A stretch of DNA of 64,000 bases from an uncultured Ferrovibrio sp. (GCF_937960835.1 NZ_CALGPC010000018.1:92602-156601); one strand, 5' to 3'. Positions 34,331-44,322 are shown, numbered from the stretch's first letter. The notes: generated by a model from the letters alone, not told the origin. Program-made: numbers and translations.

Positions 34331-37300
34331 ATGAGCCACGCCGATTTCGTCCATCTTCGCGTCCACACGGCCTATTCCCTAACCGAGGGCGCGATCCGGG
34401 TCGGCAAGCTGGCCGAACTGTGTCTCAAGCACCGCATGCCCGCGGTGGCGATCACCGACACCAACAACCTGTTCGGCGCCCTGGAATTCTCCAAGGAGAT
34501 GGCCGGCAAGGGCATTCAGCCGATCATTGGCTGCCAGCTCAATCTTGCCCGGGCCGACCAGCAGAACGGTCTGTCCAAGAACCTGCGCAAGCCTGAGCCC
34601 GACAAGATCGTCCTGCTGGCCCAGAACGAGGCGGGCTATGCCAACCTGATGAAGCTCTCAACCAAGGCCTTCCTGGAGCCCCCCCAGGGTGAGACGGCCC
34701 AGGTGCAGTGGGCCGACCTGGAGGCCTTCAATGAAGGGCTGATCTGCCTGACCGGCGGACCGCAGGGGCCGATTGCCCGACTGATCAGTGAGGGCCAAGC
34801 GGATGCCGCACGCGAGCAGCTGCAGCGGCTGGCGTCTGTCTTTCCGGGGCGGATCTATGTGGAACTGCAGCGCCATGGCTGGGCGCTGGAGGCCAAGACC
34901 GAGCCGGGCCTGCTGGATCTGGCCTATGCGCTCGACCTGCCGCTGGTCGCCACCAACGACTGCTATTTTCCCGACGAGGATATGTACGAGGCGCATGATG
35001 CGCTGCTTTGTATCGCTGAAGGGACCTATGTGGGCGAGCAGAACCGTCGGCGCGTAACGCCGGAGCACCGCTTCAAATCGGCCGAGGAGATGCGGGTGCT
35101 GTTCGCCGATCTGCCCGAAGCGATCGACAACACCATCACCATCGCCAGGCGCTGTGCCGTGAAGGCCGAGGAGCGCAAGCCGATCCTGCCCAATTTCGGC
35201 GATGGCACCGGCGAGTCTGAGGCCGATACCCTGCGCCGCATGGCGCGGGAAGGGCTGGAGCGCCGGCTACAGCAGATCGGCGTGAGCGGCGAGGCGGCCA
35301 AGCCCTACTGGGACCGTCTCGACTTCGAATGCGAAACCATCATCAAGATGAAGTTTCCCGGCTACTTCCTCATCGTGGCCGACTTCATCCAGTGGGCCAA
35401 GCGCAACGGCGTGGCGGTCGGGCCGGGACGCGGTTCGGGCGCCGGCTCACTGGTCGCCTGGGCACTGACGATCACCGATCTTGACCCCCTGCGCTTTGGC
35501 CTGCTGTTCGAGCGTTTCCTCAATCCGGAACGTGTCTCGATGCCCGACTTCGACGTCGACTTCTGCCAGGAGCGGCGTGAAAAGGTGATCGACTACGTGC
35601 AGCAGAAATACGGCGCGGCCAACGTCGCCCAGATCATCACTTTCGGTAAGCTGCAGGCCCGCGCCGCTTTGCGCGACGTCGGCCGCGTGCTGCAACTGCC
35701 GCTCGGCCAGGTGGATCGCATCTGCAAGCTGGTGCCGAACAACCCTGCCAATCCGATCACGCTTGCCCAGGCGATCAAGGAAGAAGTGCGCCTGCGCGAA
35801 GAGCGCGACCGCGACGAGGCCGTCGCGCGCATGATGGATATCGCGCTGAAGCTGGAAGGCCTGTACCGCAACGCCTCGACCCACGCCGCCGGCGTAGTGA
35901 TCGGCGACCGTCCGCTGGTCGAGTTGGTGCCGCTTTATCGCGACCCGCATGCCTCGATGCCGGCGACGCAATTCTCGATGAAATATGCCGAAGCGGCCGG
36001 ACTGGTGAAGTTCGACTTTCTTGGCCTGAAGACGCTGGACGTTCTGGAAAAGGCAATAGCGCTGATCCGCAAGCGCGGCGTACAGATCGATCTGTCCAGC
36101 ATCCCGCTATCGGATCAGGCAACCTTCGATCTGCTGGGCCGTGGCGATGCGGTCGGCGTGTTCCAGTTCGAAGGTAGCGGCATGCGCGACATGCTGCGCA
36201 ACATGAAGCCGGACGCCTTCGAAGACCTGATCGCCCTGGTGGCGCTCTATCGCCCGGGTCCGATGGAGAATATCCCGAGCTACATCGCCCGCAAGCATGG
36301 CAAGGAGCAGCCGGACTATCTGCATGAATGGCTGAAGCCGGTGCTGGAGGAGACCTACGGCGTCATCATCTACCAGGAACAGGTGATGGAGATCGCCAAG
36401 ATCCTGGCCGGTTATTCGCTGGGCGAAGCCGACCTTCTGCGCCGCGCCATGGGCAAGAAGATCAAGGCAGAGATGGACGCGCAGAAGGAGCGTTTCGTCA
36501 ACGGCGCCAAGGAGAAGGGCGTCGATCCCGAGCGTGCCGCCTTCATCTTCGAATTGGTCGAAAAGTTCGCGGGCTACGGCTTCAACAAGAGCCATGCCGC
36601 GGCCTATGCGCTGGTCGCCTGGCATACGGCATATCTGAAGGCGAACTATCCAGTCGAGTTCATCGCGGCATCGATGACACTCGATATTTCGAATACCGAC
36701 AAGCTCAACGTCTTCCGTCAGGAATGCGCGCGTCAGGGCATCAGCCTGTTGCCGCCGGACGTGAACAAGTCCGAGGTGGAATTCTCCGTCGAATACGATG
36801 CGAACGGCAAGGGCGCAATCCGTTACGCCTTGGCGGCGGTGCGCAACGTCGGCGCCGCGCCGATGGCGCAGATCGTGGCGGAGCGCGATAAAGGCGGTCC
36901 CTTCAAATCCTTGTTTGACTTTGCCGGCCGGGTCGATCCTTCCGCGCTGAACAAGCGCATGCTGGAGAATATCGCCAAGGCGGGTGCCTTCGACAGCCTG
37001 GAGAAGAACCGCGCCAAGGTGATTGCCAGCCTGGAGACCTTGATCCGCTATTCGCAATCCAAGGCAGAAGAGCGCGGCTCCAATCAGGTTTCACTCTTCG
37101 GCGGCGGCAAGACGGAAGAACGGCTGCCTAAATTGCCTGAGGGCGAAATCTGGACGCCGATGGAGCAACTGGCCAAGGAATTCGAGGCCATCGGTTTCTA
37201 TCTTTCCGCCCATCCGCTCGACGCTTATCAGGCGACGCTCAACCGTGTGGGCGTGAAACGCTACAGCGACGTGGTGAAGCAGCTCCATTCCGGCGAGCAG

Positions 37301-37798
37301 ATCGTCAAGATCGCCGGTACCATTATCGCTAAGCAGGAACGCACCTCGCAGAAGACCGGTAATCGCTTCGCCTTCGTGCAATGCTCCGATGCCTCAGGCA
37401 TGTACGAGGTGATGCTGTTCTCGGAAGTCCTTGCGCAGTACCGCGACATGCTTGAGGCCGGCATGAATGTCGTCTGGACATTGTCGGCCCGTGCCGATGG
37501 CGAACAGCCGCGGCTGAGCGCGCAGAAAGCTGAGAAGCTGGATGATGTGGCGGCACGGGCGGCTGCTGGCATCAAGATTCTGGTCGAGAATGACCGTTCC
37601 TTCGAGCAGATCCGCGTATTGCTGGACAAGGCCGGCAAGGGCCGCGGCCAGGTGATGCTGGGATTGAAGTTGGACGAGCCCGGCCTACCTGGTGGACTGG
37701 AAGCCGATATCCGTCTGCCGGCAACCTATGCCATCAATCCCACGGTGCGGCATCAGATTCGGGTGCTGCCCGGAGTCATCGAGGTCTATGACATTTAA
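34331..37798 (+). CDS. dnaE: DNA polymerase III subunit alpha
   Basis: 1155 residues, full-length replicative polymerase. N-terminal PHP domain (V-H-L-R-V-H-T-A-Y-S-L-T-E-G), palm with the catalytic P-D-F-D-V-D-F near residue 402 and V-G-P-G-R-G-S-G-A-G-S-L-V just before it, fingers with G-Y-G-F-N-K-S-H-A-A-A-Y, and a C-terminal OB fold (about 990-1060, K-I-A-G-T-I-I-A-K-Q-E-R-T). DnaE1 type rather than the mutagenic DnaE2, since no imuA/imuB lies nearby. pepN overlaps its stop by one base. Confidence 0.98.
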   Translation: MSHADFVHLRVHTAYSLTEGAIRVGKLAELCLKHRMPAVAITDTNNLFGALEFSKEMAGKGIQPIIGCQLNLARADQQNGLSKNLRKPEPDKIVLLAQNEAGYANLMKLSTKAFLEPPQGETAQVQWADLEAFNEGLICLTGGPQGPIARLISEGQADAAREQLQRLASVFPGRIYVELQRHGWALEAKTEPGLLDLAYALDLPLVATNDCYFPDEDMYEAHDALLCIAEGTYVGEQNRRRVTPEHRFKSAEEMRVLFADLPEAIDNTITIARRCAVKAEERKPILPNFGDGTGESEADTLRRMAREGLERRLQQIGVSGEAAKPYWDRLDFECETIIKMKFPGYFLIVADFIQWAKRNGVAVGPGRGSGAGSLVAWALTITDLDPLRFGLLFERFLNPERVSMPDFDVDFCQERREKVIDYVQQKYGAANVAQIITFGKLQARAALRDVGRVLQLPLGQVDRICKLVPNNPANPITLAQAIKEEVRLREERDRDEAVARMMDIALKLEGLYRNASTHAAGVVIGDRPLVELVPLYRDPHASMPATQFSMKYAEAAGLVKFDFLGLKTLDVLEKAIALIRKRGVQIDLSSIPLSDQATFDLLGRGDAVGVFQFEGSGMRDMLRNMKPDAFEDLIALVALYRPGPMENIPSYIARKHGKEQPDYLHEWLKPVLEETYGVIIYQEQVMEIAKILAGYSLGEADLLRRAMGKKIKAEMDAQKERFVNGAKEKGVDPERAAFIFELVEKFAGYGFNKSHAAAYALVAWHTAYLKANYPVEFIAASMTLDISNTDKLNVFRQECARQGISLLPPDVNKSEVEFSVEYDANGKGAIRYALAAVRNVGAAPMAQIVAERDKGGPFKSLFDFAGRVDPSALNKRMLENIAKAGAFDSLEKNRAKVIASLETLIRYSQSKAEERGSNQVSLFGGGKTEERLPKLPEGEIWTPMEQLAKEFEAIGFYLSAHPLDAYQATLNRVGVKRYSDVVKQLHSGEQIVKIAGTIIAKQERTSQKTGNRFAFVQCSDASGMYEVMLFSEVLAQYRDMLEAGMNVVWTLSARADGEQPRLSAQKAEKLDDVAARAAAGIKILVENDRSFEQIRVLLDKAGKGRGQVMLGLKLDEPGLPGGLEADIRLPATYAINPTVRHQIRVLPGVIEVYDI

Positions 37799-40455
37799 TG
37801 GATACCCGTGAGCATCCGCAGTCAATCCGTCTGAAAGATTATCGTGTACCCGATTACCAGATCGAAACGGTCGATCTGGAATTCGACCTTCAGCCGGATG
37901 CCACGCGGGTCAAATCCCGTCTGGCCATCCGCGCCAATTACGACGATGCATTAGGCCAGAAGCCTCTGACATTGGATGGCGAGGATCTGAAGCTTGTCGG
38001 CATCGGCATCGATGGGCGGCCGCTGAAGAAGGATGAGTACAGCCTTTCCGACAGCGGTCTGGTCATCTCGGCGCCGCCGGCGAACTTCACCCTGGAAATT
38101 GAGACGCTGCTCAATCCTGCGGCGAATACGCAGCTGTCCGGTCTCTACATTTCAAACAACGTCTTCTGCACGCAATGCGAGGCGGAAGGTTTCCGTCGCA
38201 TCACCTATTTCCTCGATCGTCCGGACGTGATGGCGGTCTACCGGACCACGATCCGAGCCGACCGCAGCAAATACCCGGTGCTGCTGTCAAACGGCAATCT
38301 GGTCGAGGAGGGCAGCCTGCCGGATGGCCGGCACTTTGCCGTCTGGCACGATCCTTTCCCCAAGCCCTGTTATCTGTTTGCGCTGGTCGCAGGCGATCTC
38401 GCCTGCAATGAGGATCGCTTTACGACGCGCTCCGGCCGCGAGGTGAAGCTGTGCATCTTCGTCGAGCACGGCAAGGAAGGGCGCACGGGCTATGCGATGG
38501 ATTCTCTGAAACGCGCCATGCGCTGGGACGAGGAGCGTTTCGGCCTGGAATACGACCTTGACCTGTTCAACATCGTGGCCGTTAGCGACTTCAATATGGG
38601 TGCGATGGAGAACAAGAGCCTGAACGTCTTCAACGACAAGTTCATCCTGGCTGATCCACAAACTGCCACCGATAGCGACTATGCGGGGATAGAGGCTGTA
38701 GTGGCGCATGAGTATTTCCATAACTGGACCGGCAACAGAATCACCTGCCGCGACTGGTTCCAGCTCAGTCTCAAGGAAGGGCTGACTGTTTTCCGGGACC
38801 AGGAATTCTCGTCCGACATGCGCTCGCGTCCGGTCAAGCGCATCCAGGATGTGCGCATGCTGCGCACCCGCCAGTTCCCCGAGGATGCCGGGCCGCTGGC
38901 ACATCCGGTACGTCCGGAGTCTTACATCGCCATCGATAATTTCTACACCGCGACCGTCTACGAGAAGGGTGCCGAGGTGATCGGCATGCTGCAGACGATC
39001 CTGGGGAAGGACGGCTTCAACAAAGGCATGAAGCTCTATGTTGAGCGCCATGATGGAGAGGCGGCGACCTGCGACCAGTTTGTCGCTGCCATGGCCGATG
39101 CGAATGGCGCTGATCTTGAGCAGTTCAAGCTTTGGTATAGCCAGGCGGGAACGCCGGAGATCGGCGTCGAAGGACGCTATGACGCCGAGAAGGGCGTTTA
39201 CGAGTTGACGGTGACGCAGCGATGCCCGCCTACGCCCGGCCAGCCTGAGAAGCAGCCGATGCATATTCCCTTTGCAGTCGGACTGCTGGATCAGCAGGGG
39301 CAGGGAATCCCATTGCGTCTGGAAGGCGAGGCGGTTGAGGTCGCAGAGACCACGCGGGTATTGCCAGTCAAATCCGCCAAGCAGGTTTTTCGGTTCGTTA
39401 ATGTCCCGGAGCCGCGGGCATTGTCTCTCAACCGTGGCTTTTCGGCCCCCGTGATTGTCAAAGCTGCGCAGAGCGGGGCGGAGCGCACATTTTTGATGGC
39501 GCACGATTCCGATCCTTTTGCACGCTGGGAAGCTGGGCAGCAATATGCCACGGAGCTGCTGCTTCATTATGTCGAGGCGCGTCAGCGGGGCGAGGATATT
39601 GTCTTCGATCCGCTCTTTGTGGAGGCCATCGGCCATATCCTTCGCGACACTTCGCTTGAGAAGGCCTTTGCCGCCGAGGCCATTGCGCTGCCCAGCGAGG
39701 ATTACATCGCCGAGCGCATGGCTGTCGTCGATGTCGAAGGGATTCATGTCGCGCGTGAAGCCCTGCGGCGCCGCATTGCGGAAACGCTTAAGCGTGATCT
39801 CCTGCGAGTCTATGAGGGGAACCAGAATATCGGTTCTTATAGCCCCGATGCCGTCTCGGCCGGCCGGCGGGCGCTGAAGAATGCTGCTCTGTCTTATCTT
39901 TCAGTGCTGGCGCAGGACGAACAGGCGATGCTGGACCGTATATTCGATCAGTACCGCCAGGCGGACAATATGACAGACCGCATGGCGGCTTTGCGTCTGC
40001 TGATCGACATCGAGGGGCGCGAGCGTGAAGAGGCGCTGGATGATTTCTACAAGCGTTTCCAGGACGATCCGCTCGTTCTGGACAAATGGCTTGCCCTGCA
40101 GGCTATCTCGGTTCTGCCTGGCACCTTGTCGCGCGTTCGGGAATTGCTGAAGCATCCGGCATTTTCACTGCAGAAGCCGAATAAGGTCCGCGCCTTGATT
40201 GGCAGCTTCACGTCGAACGCTCTGCATTATCATGCTGTCGATGGCTCGGGGTACGATTTCCATGCCGAACGCATCCTCGAACTCGATCCGATCAATCCTC
40301 AGGTGGCAGCGCGGCTATTGGCACCGTTCGGCCGCTGGAAGCGGTTTGACGCGGGGCGGCAAGCGAAGATGAAGCAGGCGCTGGAGCGAATCCTCGCGGC
40401 GCCGAAACTTTCGCGCGATGTCTACGAGATCGCGTCGAAGTCGCTTGCGGGCTAG
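37798..40455 (+). CDS. pepN: aminopeptidase N (M1 family)
   Basis: 885 residues, the E. coli PepN length. G-A-M-E-N (about 268) recognises the substrate N-terminus; the zinc motif is H-E-Y-F-H near 302 with the second Glu in L-K-E-G-L-T-V. Four-domain architecture with a C-terminal helical superhelix, which starts near residue 550. Cytosolic release of N-terminal residues from peptides. ATG 37798 shares its A with the dnaE stop, so translation is coupled. Confidence 0.97.
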   Translation: MDTREHPQSIRLKDYRVPDYQIETVDLEFDLQPDATRVKSRLAIRANYDDALGQKPLTLDGEDLKLVGIGIDGRPLKKDEYSLSDSGLVISAPPANFTLEIETLLNPAANTQLSGLYISNNVFCTQCEAEGFRRITYFLDRPDVMAVYRTTIRADRSKYPVLLSNGNLVEEGSLPDGRHFAVWHDPFPKPCYLFALVAGDLACNEDRFTTRSGREVKLCIFVEHGKEGRTGYAMDSLKRAMRWDEERFGLEYDLDLFNIVAVSDFNMGAMENKSLNVFNDKFILADPQTATDSDYAGIEAVVAHEYFHNWTGNRITCRDWFQLSLKEGLTVFRDQEFSSDMRSRPVKRIQDVRMLRTRQFPEDAGPLAHPVRPESYIAIDNFYTATVYEKGAEVIGMLQTILGKDGFNKGMKLYVERHDGEAATCDQFVAAMADANGADLEQFKLWYSQAGTPEIGVEGRYDAEKGVYELTVTQRCPPTPGQPEKQPMHIPFAVGLLDQQGQGIPLRLEGEAVEVAETTRVLPVKSAKQVFRFVNVPEPRALSLNRGFSAPVIVKAAQSGAERTFLMAHDSDPFARWEAGQQYATELLLHYVEARQRGEDIVFDPLFVEAIGHILRDTSLEKAFAAEAIALPSEDYIAERMAVVDVEGIHVAREALRRRIAETLKRDLLRVYEGNQNIGSYSPDAVSAGRRALKNAALSYLSVLAQDEQAMLDRIFDQYRQADNMTDRMAALRLLIDIEGREREEALDDFYKRFQDDPLVLDKWLALQAISVLPGTLSRVRELLKHPAFSLQKPNKVRALIGSFTSNALHYHAVDGSGYDFHAERILELDPINPQVAARLLAPFGRWKRFDAGRQAKMKQALERILAAPKLSRDVYEIASKSLAG

Positions 40456-40485
40456 GGCTAGAACCGCCGGAGATCGGGAAGTCGC

Positions 40486-41802
40486 CTAAGGCTGATATCC
40501 GATGGCGCCACGCAGATCGGCGCCTTCCAGGTCGGCGCCGCGCAAGTCTGCGTTGGTCAGATCGGCATCGAGGAAAGAGCAGCCGCGTAGATTGGCGCTG
40601 CGCAGATCGGCGAGCGTCAGGATCGAGCGGTTGAAGATCGCCCCTTCCAGATCGGCACCCTGGAATTTCACTTGCGTGAGGTTGCACTCCTGCAGGCTCG
40701 CGGCCTGACGGCGGTGTTTGGCGCCGCTGATGCTGACGGTGGACAGTTTGGCGCCACGGAAATCTGCATTGGTCATGATGGCGCGGTCGAATTTCGCACC
40801 TTGCAGGTTGCAGGTAGCAAAGTTCGCATTGAGCATCATTGCGCCGCGCAAATCGGCCAGCACGAAGCGCGAACCTGAAAAATCTGTGTTTCGCAGGATG
40901 GCATACGAGAAATCGCCTGCCGAGAAATTGATGTTGTTCAGCTTGAGATCGGACAGATCGTAACGGCTGAAGTCCACTCGCATGCCTTGCTTGCCAAGCG
41001 TGTCGATCCAGGTCAGGTGTTCGCGCACGATGAATTGCAGCGAGCGATCCAGGTTATCCAGACTGCGCGGCAGGATGGCCTTGGTCAGATCGGTATCGCG
41101 CAGATCCATCGGCCTGAAATAGGCTGCGGTCAGGTCGGCGCCATCGAAATTGGTTTCGTTCAGGACTGCACCGGCCAGCACGGATCCGTGTAGAACGCAA
41201 TGCGACAGGTTCGATCCGGTCAGGTCGGCGCCGGTGAAAAGGCAGCCGGACAGGTTGGAGCCGGATAGATCTGCACCATTCAGCTTGGCATTGGAGAAGT
41301 TGCAGTTGCTGAGGTCGGTATTGCGGCCGACCACTTTGCCAAGCTTGGCGGAGGTGAGGTTGGCGCCGGCCATCTTGGCATTGTCGATCGAGGTCGCGCG
41401 CTTGAGTACGGCAATCAGATTGCCATCTTCATCCGGGCGCAGCAGAACGCCATCACGGATATCCGCATTGGTCAGGTTGGCCGATTCCAGATTGGCGTTG
41501 CGCAGATTGACACCCCGCAGATCGGCCTTGGTGAGGTCCGCGCGGCGGAAATCGGCCCCCTGCAGATCGGCGGCGAAGAACGACGAGCCGATCAATACCG
41601 AATGGCTAAAATCCGCATAGTTGATTTTGCTGCCCACGAAATCGGCTGAGCTCAGTTCCTTGCCGCTGAAGTCCAGCCGGGATGCGTCACGGAAATGCAG
41701 CACCATGCGTTTGCCGCCGCGTATGCCGCGCACGTAATTGGCGTGCTCCTCGAATAAGGCGTCGATTTCGTACTGGGCTATGACCTTGACGGGATTGTTC
41801 AT
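40486..41802 (-). CDS. pentapeptide-repeat protein, paralogue 1
   Basis: 438 residues, most in A-[DN]-[LF]-x-x repeats that build a right-handed quadrilateral beta-helix. The repeats are interrupted: an N-terminal cap (about 8-40, H-A-N-Y-V-R-G-I-R-G-G-K-R), a short break with P-D-E-D-G-N-L-I (about 122), and a helical insert (about 262-295, L-Q-F-I-V-R-E-H-L-T-W) resembling the N-terminal cap. No signal peptide or membrane helix, so cytoplasmic. Such proteins can mimic DNA, but no target is known here. Second gene of a tandem pair. Confidence 0.88.
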   Translation of the reverse strand: MNNPVKVIAQYEIDALFEEHANYVRGIRGGKRMVLHFRDASRLDFSGKELSSADFVGSKINYADFSHSVLIGSSFFAADLQGADFRRADLTKADLRGVNLRNANLESANLTNADIRDGVLLRPDEDGNLIAVLKRATSIDNAKMAGANLTSAKLGKVVGRNTDLSNCNFSNAKLNGADLSGSNLSGCLFTGADLTGSNLSHCVLHGSVLAGAVLNETNFDGADLTAAYFRPMDLRDTDLTKAILPRSLDNLDRSLQFIVREHLTWIDTLGKQGMRVDFSRYDLSDLKLNNINFSAGDFSYAILRNTDFSGSRFVLADLRGAMMLNANFATCNLQGAKFDRAIMTNADFRGAKLSTVSISGAKHRRQAASLQECNLTQVKFQGADLEGAIFNRSILTLADLRSANLRGCSFLDADLTNADLRGADLEGADLRGAIGYQP

Positions 41803-41855
41803 TGTGATTGATTGTCGCGTGGCCGCAGCCGGCAGATTAGCATGAATTGACGTGG

Positions 41856-43169
41856 TCAGGACAAGTTCACGCCAGTGGCTTGGGTGAAATCGGCACCTGT
41901 GACGTCGGCATCCCGCAGATCCGCTCCCGTGAGATCAGCTCCCCTGAAACAGGCGCCGCGCAGGTTTGCGTCGCGTAAATCGGCGTGCATCAGAATCGCT
42001 CTCGTGAAGTTGGCGCCTTCCATCTGACAGGCGGTCAGGTTCGACTGGCTGAGATTGGCATTCTCGAAATTGGCATGCCAGCGCTTGCCATGCATGGAGG
42101 AGATCGGCATCGGGGTGACCTTGGCGCCCCGGAAATTGGTCCCAATCAGATTGGCGCCGGCGAATTTCACACCCCGCAGATCGGCGCCGGAGAAATTGGC
42201 GTTGAGCAGCATGGCATCGCTGAAATCGGCCATCGTCAATGAGGTGCCGCCAAAGTCGGCTTCGACAAGCGTGGATTGTACAAAAAGCGCCGCCGACAAA
42301 TCGATCAGCGGCAATTTCACCCCTGACATATCAAGCCGGCTGAAATCCGCGCGCCGGCCTTTGGTACCAAGCGATTCCGCCCAGGTCAGGTGCTCGCGCA
42401 GGATGATCTGCAACGGTTTGTCGAGATCGTTGATCGTCTTCGGCAATAGCGCGCCATTGATGCGCGCATCGCGTATTTCGCTTTGCCGAAAGAAGGCGCC
42501 GGCGAGGTCGGCTCCATCGAAACGCGTGCCGTTCATCAAAGCCCCAGCCAGCACGGCTCCGGAAAGGGTGCAGCCGCTCATATTGGTGTTGGTCAGGTCG
42601 GCCCCCACGAAGATGGCACCGCGCAGGTCTGAATTCGACAGATCGGCGTCGACGAGTTTGGCATTGGCCATATTGGCATGGCTGAGATCGGCCTGCTGGC
42701 TCATGATGCGGCCCAGCTTGGCGCCGACCAGCTTGGAATGGGTCATCTGCGCCTTCTCGGTGACTGCGCCGCCCACGGCAATCGAGATCAGGTTGCCGTC
42801 TTCATCCGGCTTCAGCAGTTTGCCGTCGCGCAGATCGGCACCCGAGAGATCGGCGAATTCTAGGATCGCACCTCGCAAAATCGCTCCTCTCAGATCGGCC
42901 CGGGAAAGGTCGGCCGAGGTGAAATCGGCAGCTTCCAGGTCGGCGCCGTAGAAATTGGCCCCCGACAGCTTGGCAAACTTGAAGTTGCTGCGCCGGAACC
43001 GGCCCCCGACCAGGGCGGCCTCTCGTAGATCTCGATTGCTGAAATCCAGGCCCGAGGCATCCCGGAATTGCAGATTGAGCCGGCTGCCCCCGCGCATGCC
43101 GCGGGCGAAACGCTCCTGATTAACCAAGAGCTTATCCAGATCTTGCTGTGTGATGGCCCCGTCCGACAT
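41856..43169 (-). CDS. pentapeptide-repeat protein, paralogue 2
   Basis: 437 residues, co-linear with the preceding entry: N-terminal cap with E-R-F-A-R-G-M-R-G-G-S-R, the same P-D-E-D-G-N-L-I break, and a middle insert L-Q-I-I-L-R-E-H-L-T-W-A-E-S-L-G. Caps and breaks are conserved while repeat faces differ, pointing to duplication followed by divergence, perhaps to bind different partners or to form a heterodimer. Its start faces the rpsB leader; the two genes are 53 bp apart and probably form one transcript. Confidence 0.88.
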   Translation of the reverse strand: MSDGAITQQDLDKLLVNQERFARGMRGGSRLNLQFRDASGLDFSNRDLREAALVGGRFRRSNFKFAKLSGANFYGADLEAADFTSADLSRADLRGAILRGAILEFADLSGADLRDGKLLKPDEDGNLISIAVGGAVTEKAQMTHSKLVGAKLGRIMSQQADLSHANMANAKLVDADLSNSDLRGAIFVGADLTNTNMSGCTLSGAVLAGALMNGTRFDGADLAGAFFRQSEIRDARINGALLPKTINDLDKPLQIILREHLTWAESLGTKGRRADFSRLDMSGVKLPLIDLSAALFVQSTLVEADFGGTSLTMADFSDAMLLNANFSGADLRGVKFAGANLIGTNFRGAKVTPMPISSMHGKRWHANFENANLSQSNLTACQMEGANFTRAILMHADLRDANLRGACFRGADLTGADLRDADVTGADFTQATGVNLS

Positions 43170-43422
43170 GTTTGCATATGAACACGACCCGGGTCCGGGC
43201 GCCAGTGCCCGTATACCGAGTATCGAGCTCCGGGGACATCGAAGGGAGGTCGGGAGAAGGGGGCTTGCTATCGCAGCCCGAACCGGCTACAAGCCCCGCG
43301 TTCAAACCCACACGCAGGCTTGCGCAACCATGGGGAGACATCCCATGGCGGCGTTCCGGTGTCCGACCCTTCCTTGGAAGGTGGACGTGCCTGCGGCGGC
43401 CCAACCGGAGAAGGATCGAGAG
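43170..43422 (+). promoter_or_regulatory. long structured leader of rpsB
   Basis: 253 bp without a gene. CCATGGG (43328-43334) and CCCATGG (43342-43348) form a perfect 7-bp hairpin; CCTTCC-TT-GGAAGG (43368-43381) is a second. Long structured rpsB leaders in other bacteria let S2 repress its own mRNA, and this one is placed for the same role. I found no sequence match to a named rpsB leader motif. The promoter is probably near the start of this stretch but is not clear. Confidence 0.45.
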
Positions 43423-44214
43423 ATGACCCTGCCGACCTTTACTATGCGTCAGCTGATCGAAGCTGGCGTCCATTTCGGTCACCAGACTCACCGCTGGAAC
43501 CCGAAGATGAAGCCGTTCCTCTTTGGGGAGCGCAACAACATCCATATTATCGATCTGCAGCAGACGGTCCCGATGCTGCATCGTGCCCTGCAGGCGGTGC
43601 GCGACACTGTCGCTGCCGGCGGCCGTGTGCTGTTCGTTGGCACCAAGCGCCAGGCTTCCGAGGCGATTGCCGAGGCGGCCAATAAGTGCGGCCAGTTCTA
43701 CGTGAACCATCGCTGGCTCGGCGGCATGCTGACCAACTGGAAGACCATCTCCCAGTCGATCAAGCGCCTGAAGGAGCTGGAAGAGCTGCTCTCGTCCGAG
43801 CAGAACACTGCCGGCCTGACCAAGAAGGAAGTGCTGAACCTGACGCGCGAGCGCGAGAAGCTCGACCGCGCCCTGGGCGGCATCAAGGACATGGGCGGCT
43901 TGCCGGACATCATGATCGTGATCGACACGGTCAAGGAAGACATTGCCATTGCCGAGGCCCGCAACCTGAACATTCCGGTTGTCGCTATCCTCGACTCGAA
44001 CTCGGACCCGCAGGGCATCACCTATCCGGTGCCGGGCAACGACGACGCGCTGCGCGCCATCAACCTCTACTGCGACCTGTTCTCGCTTGCCGTCCTCGGC
44101 GGCCTCGAGGAGCAGATCGCAGCCAGCGGTGGCGACATTGGCGCTTCGGAAGAGATGCCGGTTGAAGCGCTGCCCGAGGCTGCCGCCGAAGGCGAAGCCG
44201 CGGCCCAGGCGTAA
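43423..44214 (+). CDS. rpsB: 30S ribosomal protein S2
   Basis: 263 residues from ATG 43423; an in-frame extension to 43150 has no S2 character. The start T-F-T-M-R-Q-L-I-E-A-G-V-H-F-G-H-Q-T is the S2 signature, followed by W-N-P-K-M and R-W-L-G-G-M-L-T-N-W. The Ala/Glu-rich tail is normal in alphaproteobacteria. S2 binds the 30S body together with S1. First gene of rpsB-tsf. Confidence 0.98.
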   Translation: MTLPTFTMRQLIEAGVHFGHQTHRWNPKMKPFLFGERNNIHIIDLQQTVPMLHRALQAVRDTVAAGGRVLFVGTKRQASEAIAEAANKCGQFYVNHRWLGGMLTNWKTISQSIKRLKELEELLSSEQNTAGLTKKEVLNLTREREKLDRALGGIKDMGGLPDIMIVIDTVKEDIAIAEARNLNIPVVAILDSNSDPQGITYPVPGNDDALRAINLYCDLFSLAVLGGLEEQIAASGGDIGASEEMPVEALPEAAAEGEAAAQA

Positions 44215-44230
44215 GCCTGATGAACTGGTC

Positions 44231-44264
44231 GTGGCGCCCCAGTCGCTTTCCGGCGGGGCGCCAC
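44231..44264 (+). terminator. rpsB-tsf intergenic hairpin (attenuator)
   Basis: GTGGCGCCCC (44231-44240) pairs perfectly with GGGGCGCCAC (44255-44264) around 14 nt. Only a weak T-rich stretch follows. In E. coli a partial terminator between rpsB and tsf sets the protein ratio; this hairpin fits such a role. Confidence 0.6.
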
Positions 44265-44322
44265 AGCCGTTTCTGTGACCGGTCGATGACCGGTCAACCA
44301 TTGCAGACAAATGAGGACAGAC

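Noticed and set aside
40486..43169. Short-period repetition in the DNA that might suggest a CRISPR or satellite
   Set aside because: The period is 15 bp and encodes A-[DN]-L-x-x pentapeptides in one continuous frame; there are no identical repeats with unique spacers.
43150..43422. N-terminal extension of ribosomal protein S2
   Set aside because: The frame is open, but the sequence is unlike S2, the conserved protein begins exactly at the ATG at 43423, and this stretch is better read as an RNA leader.
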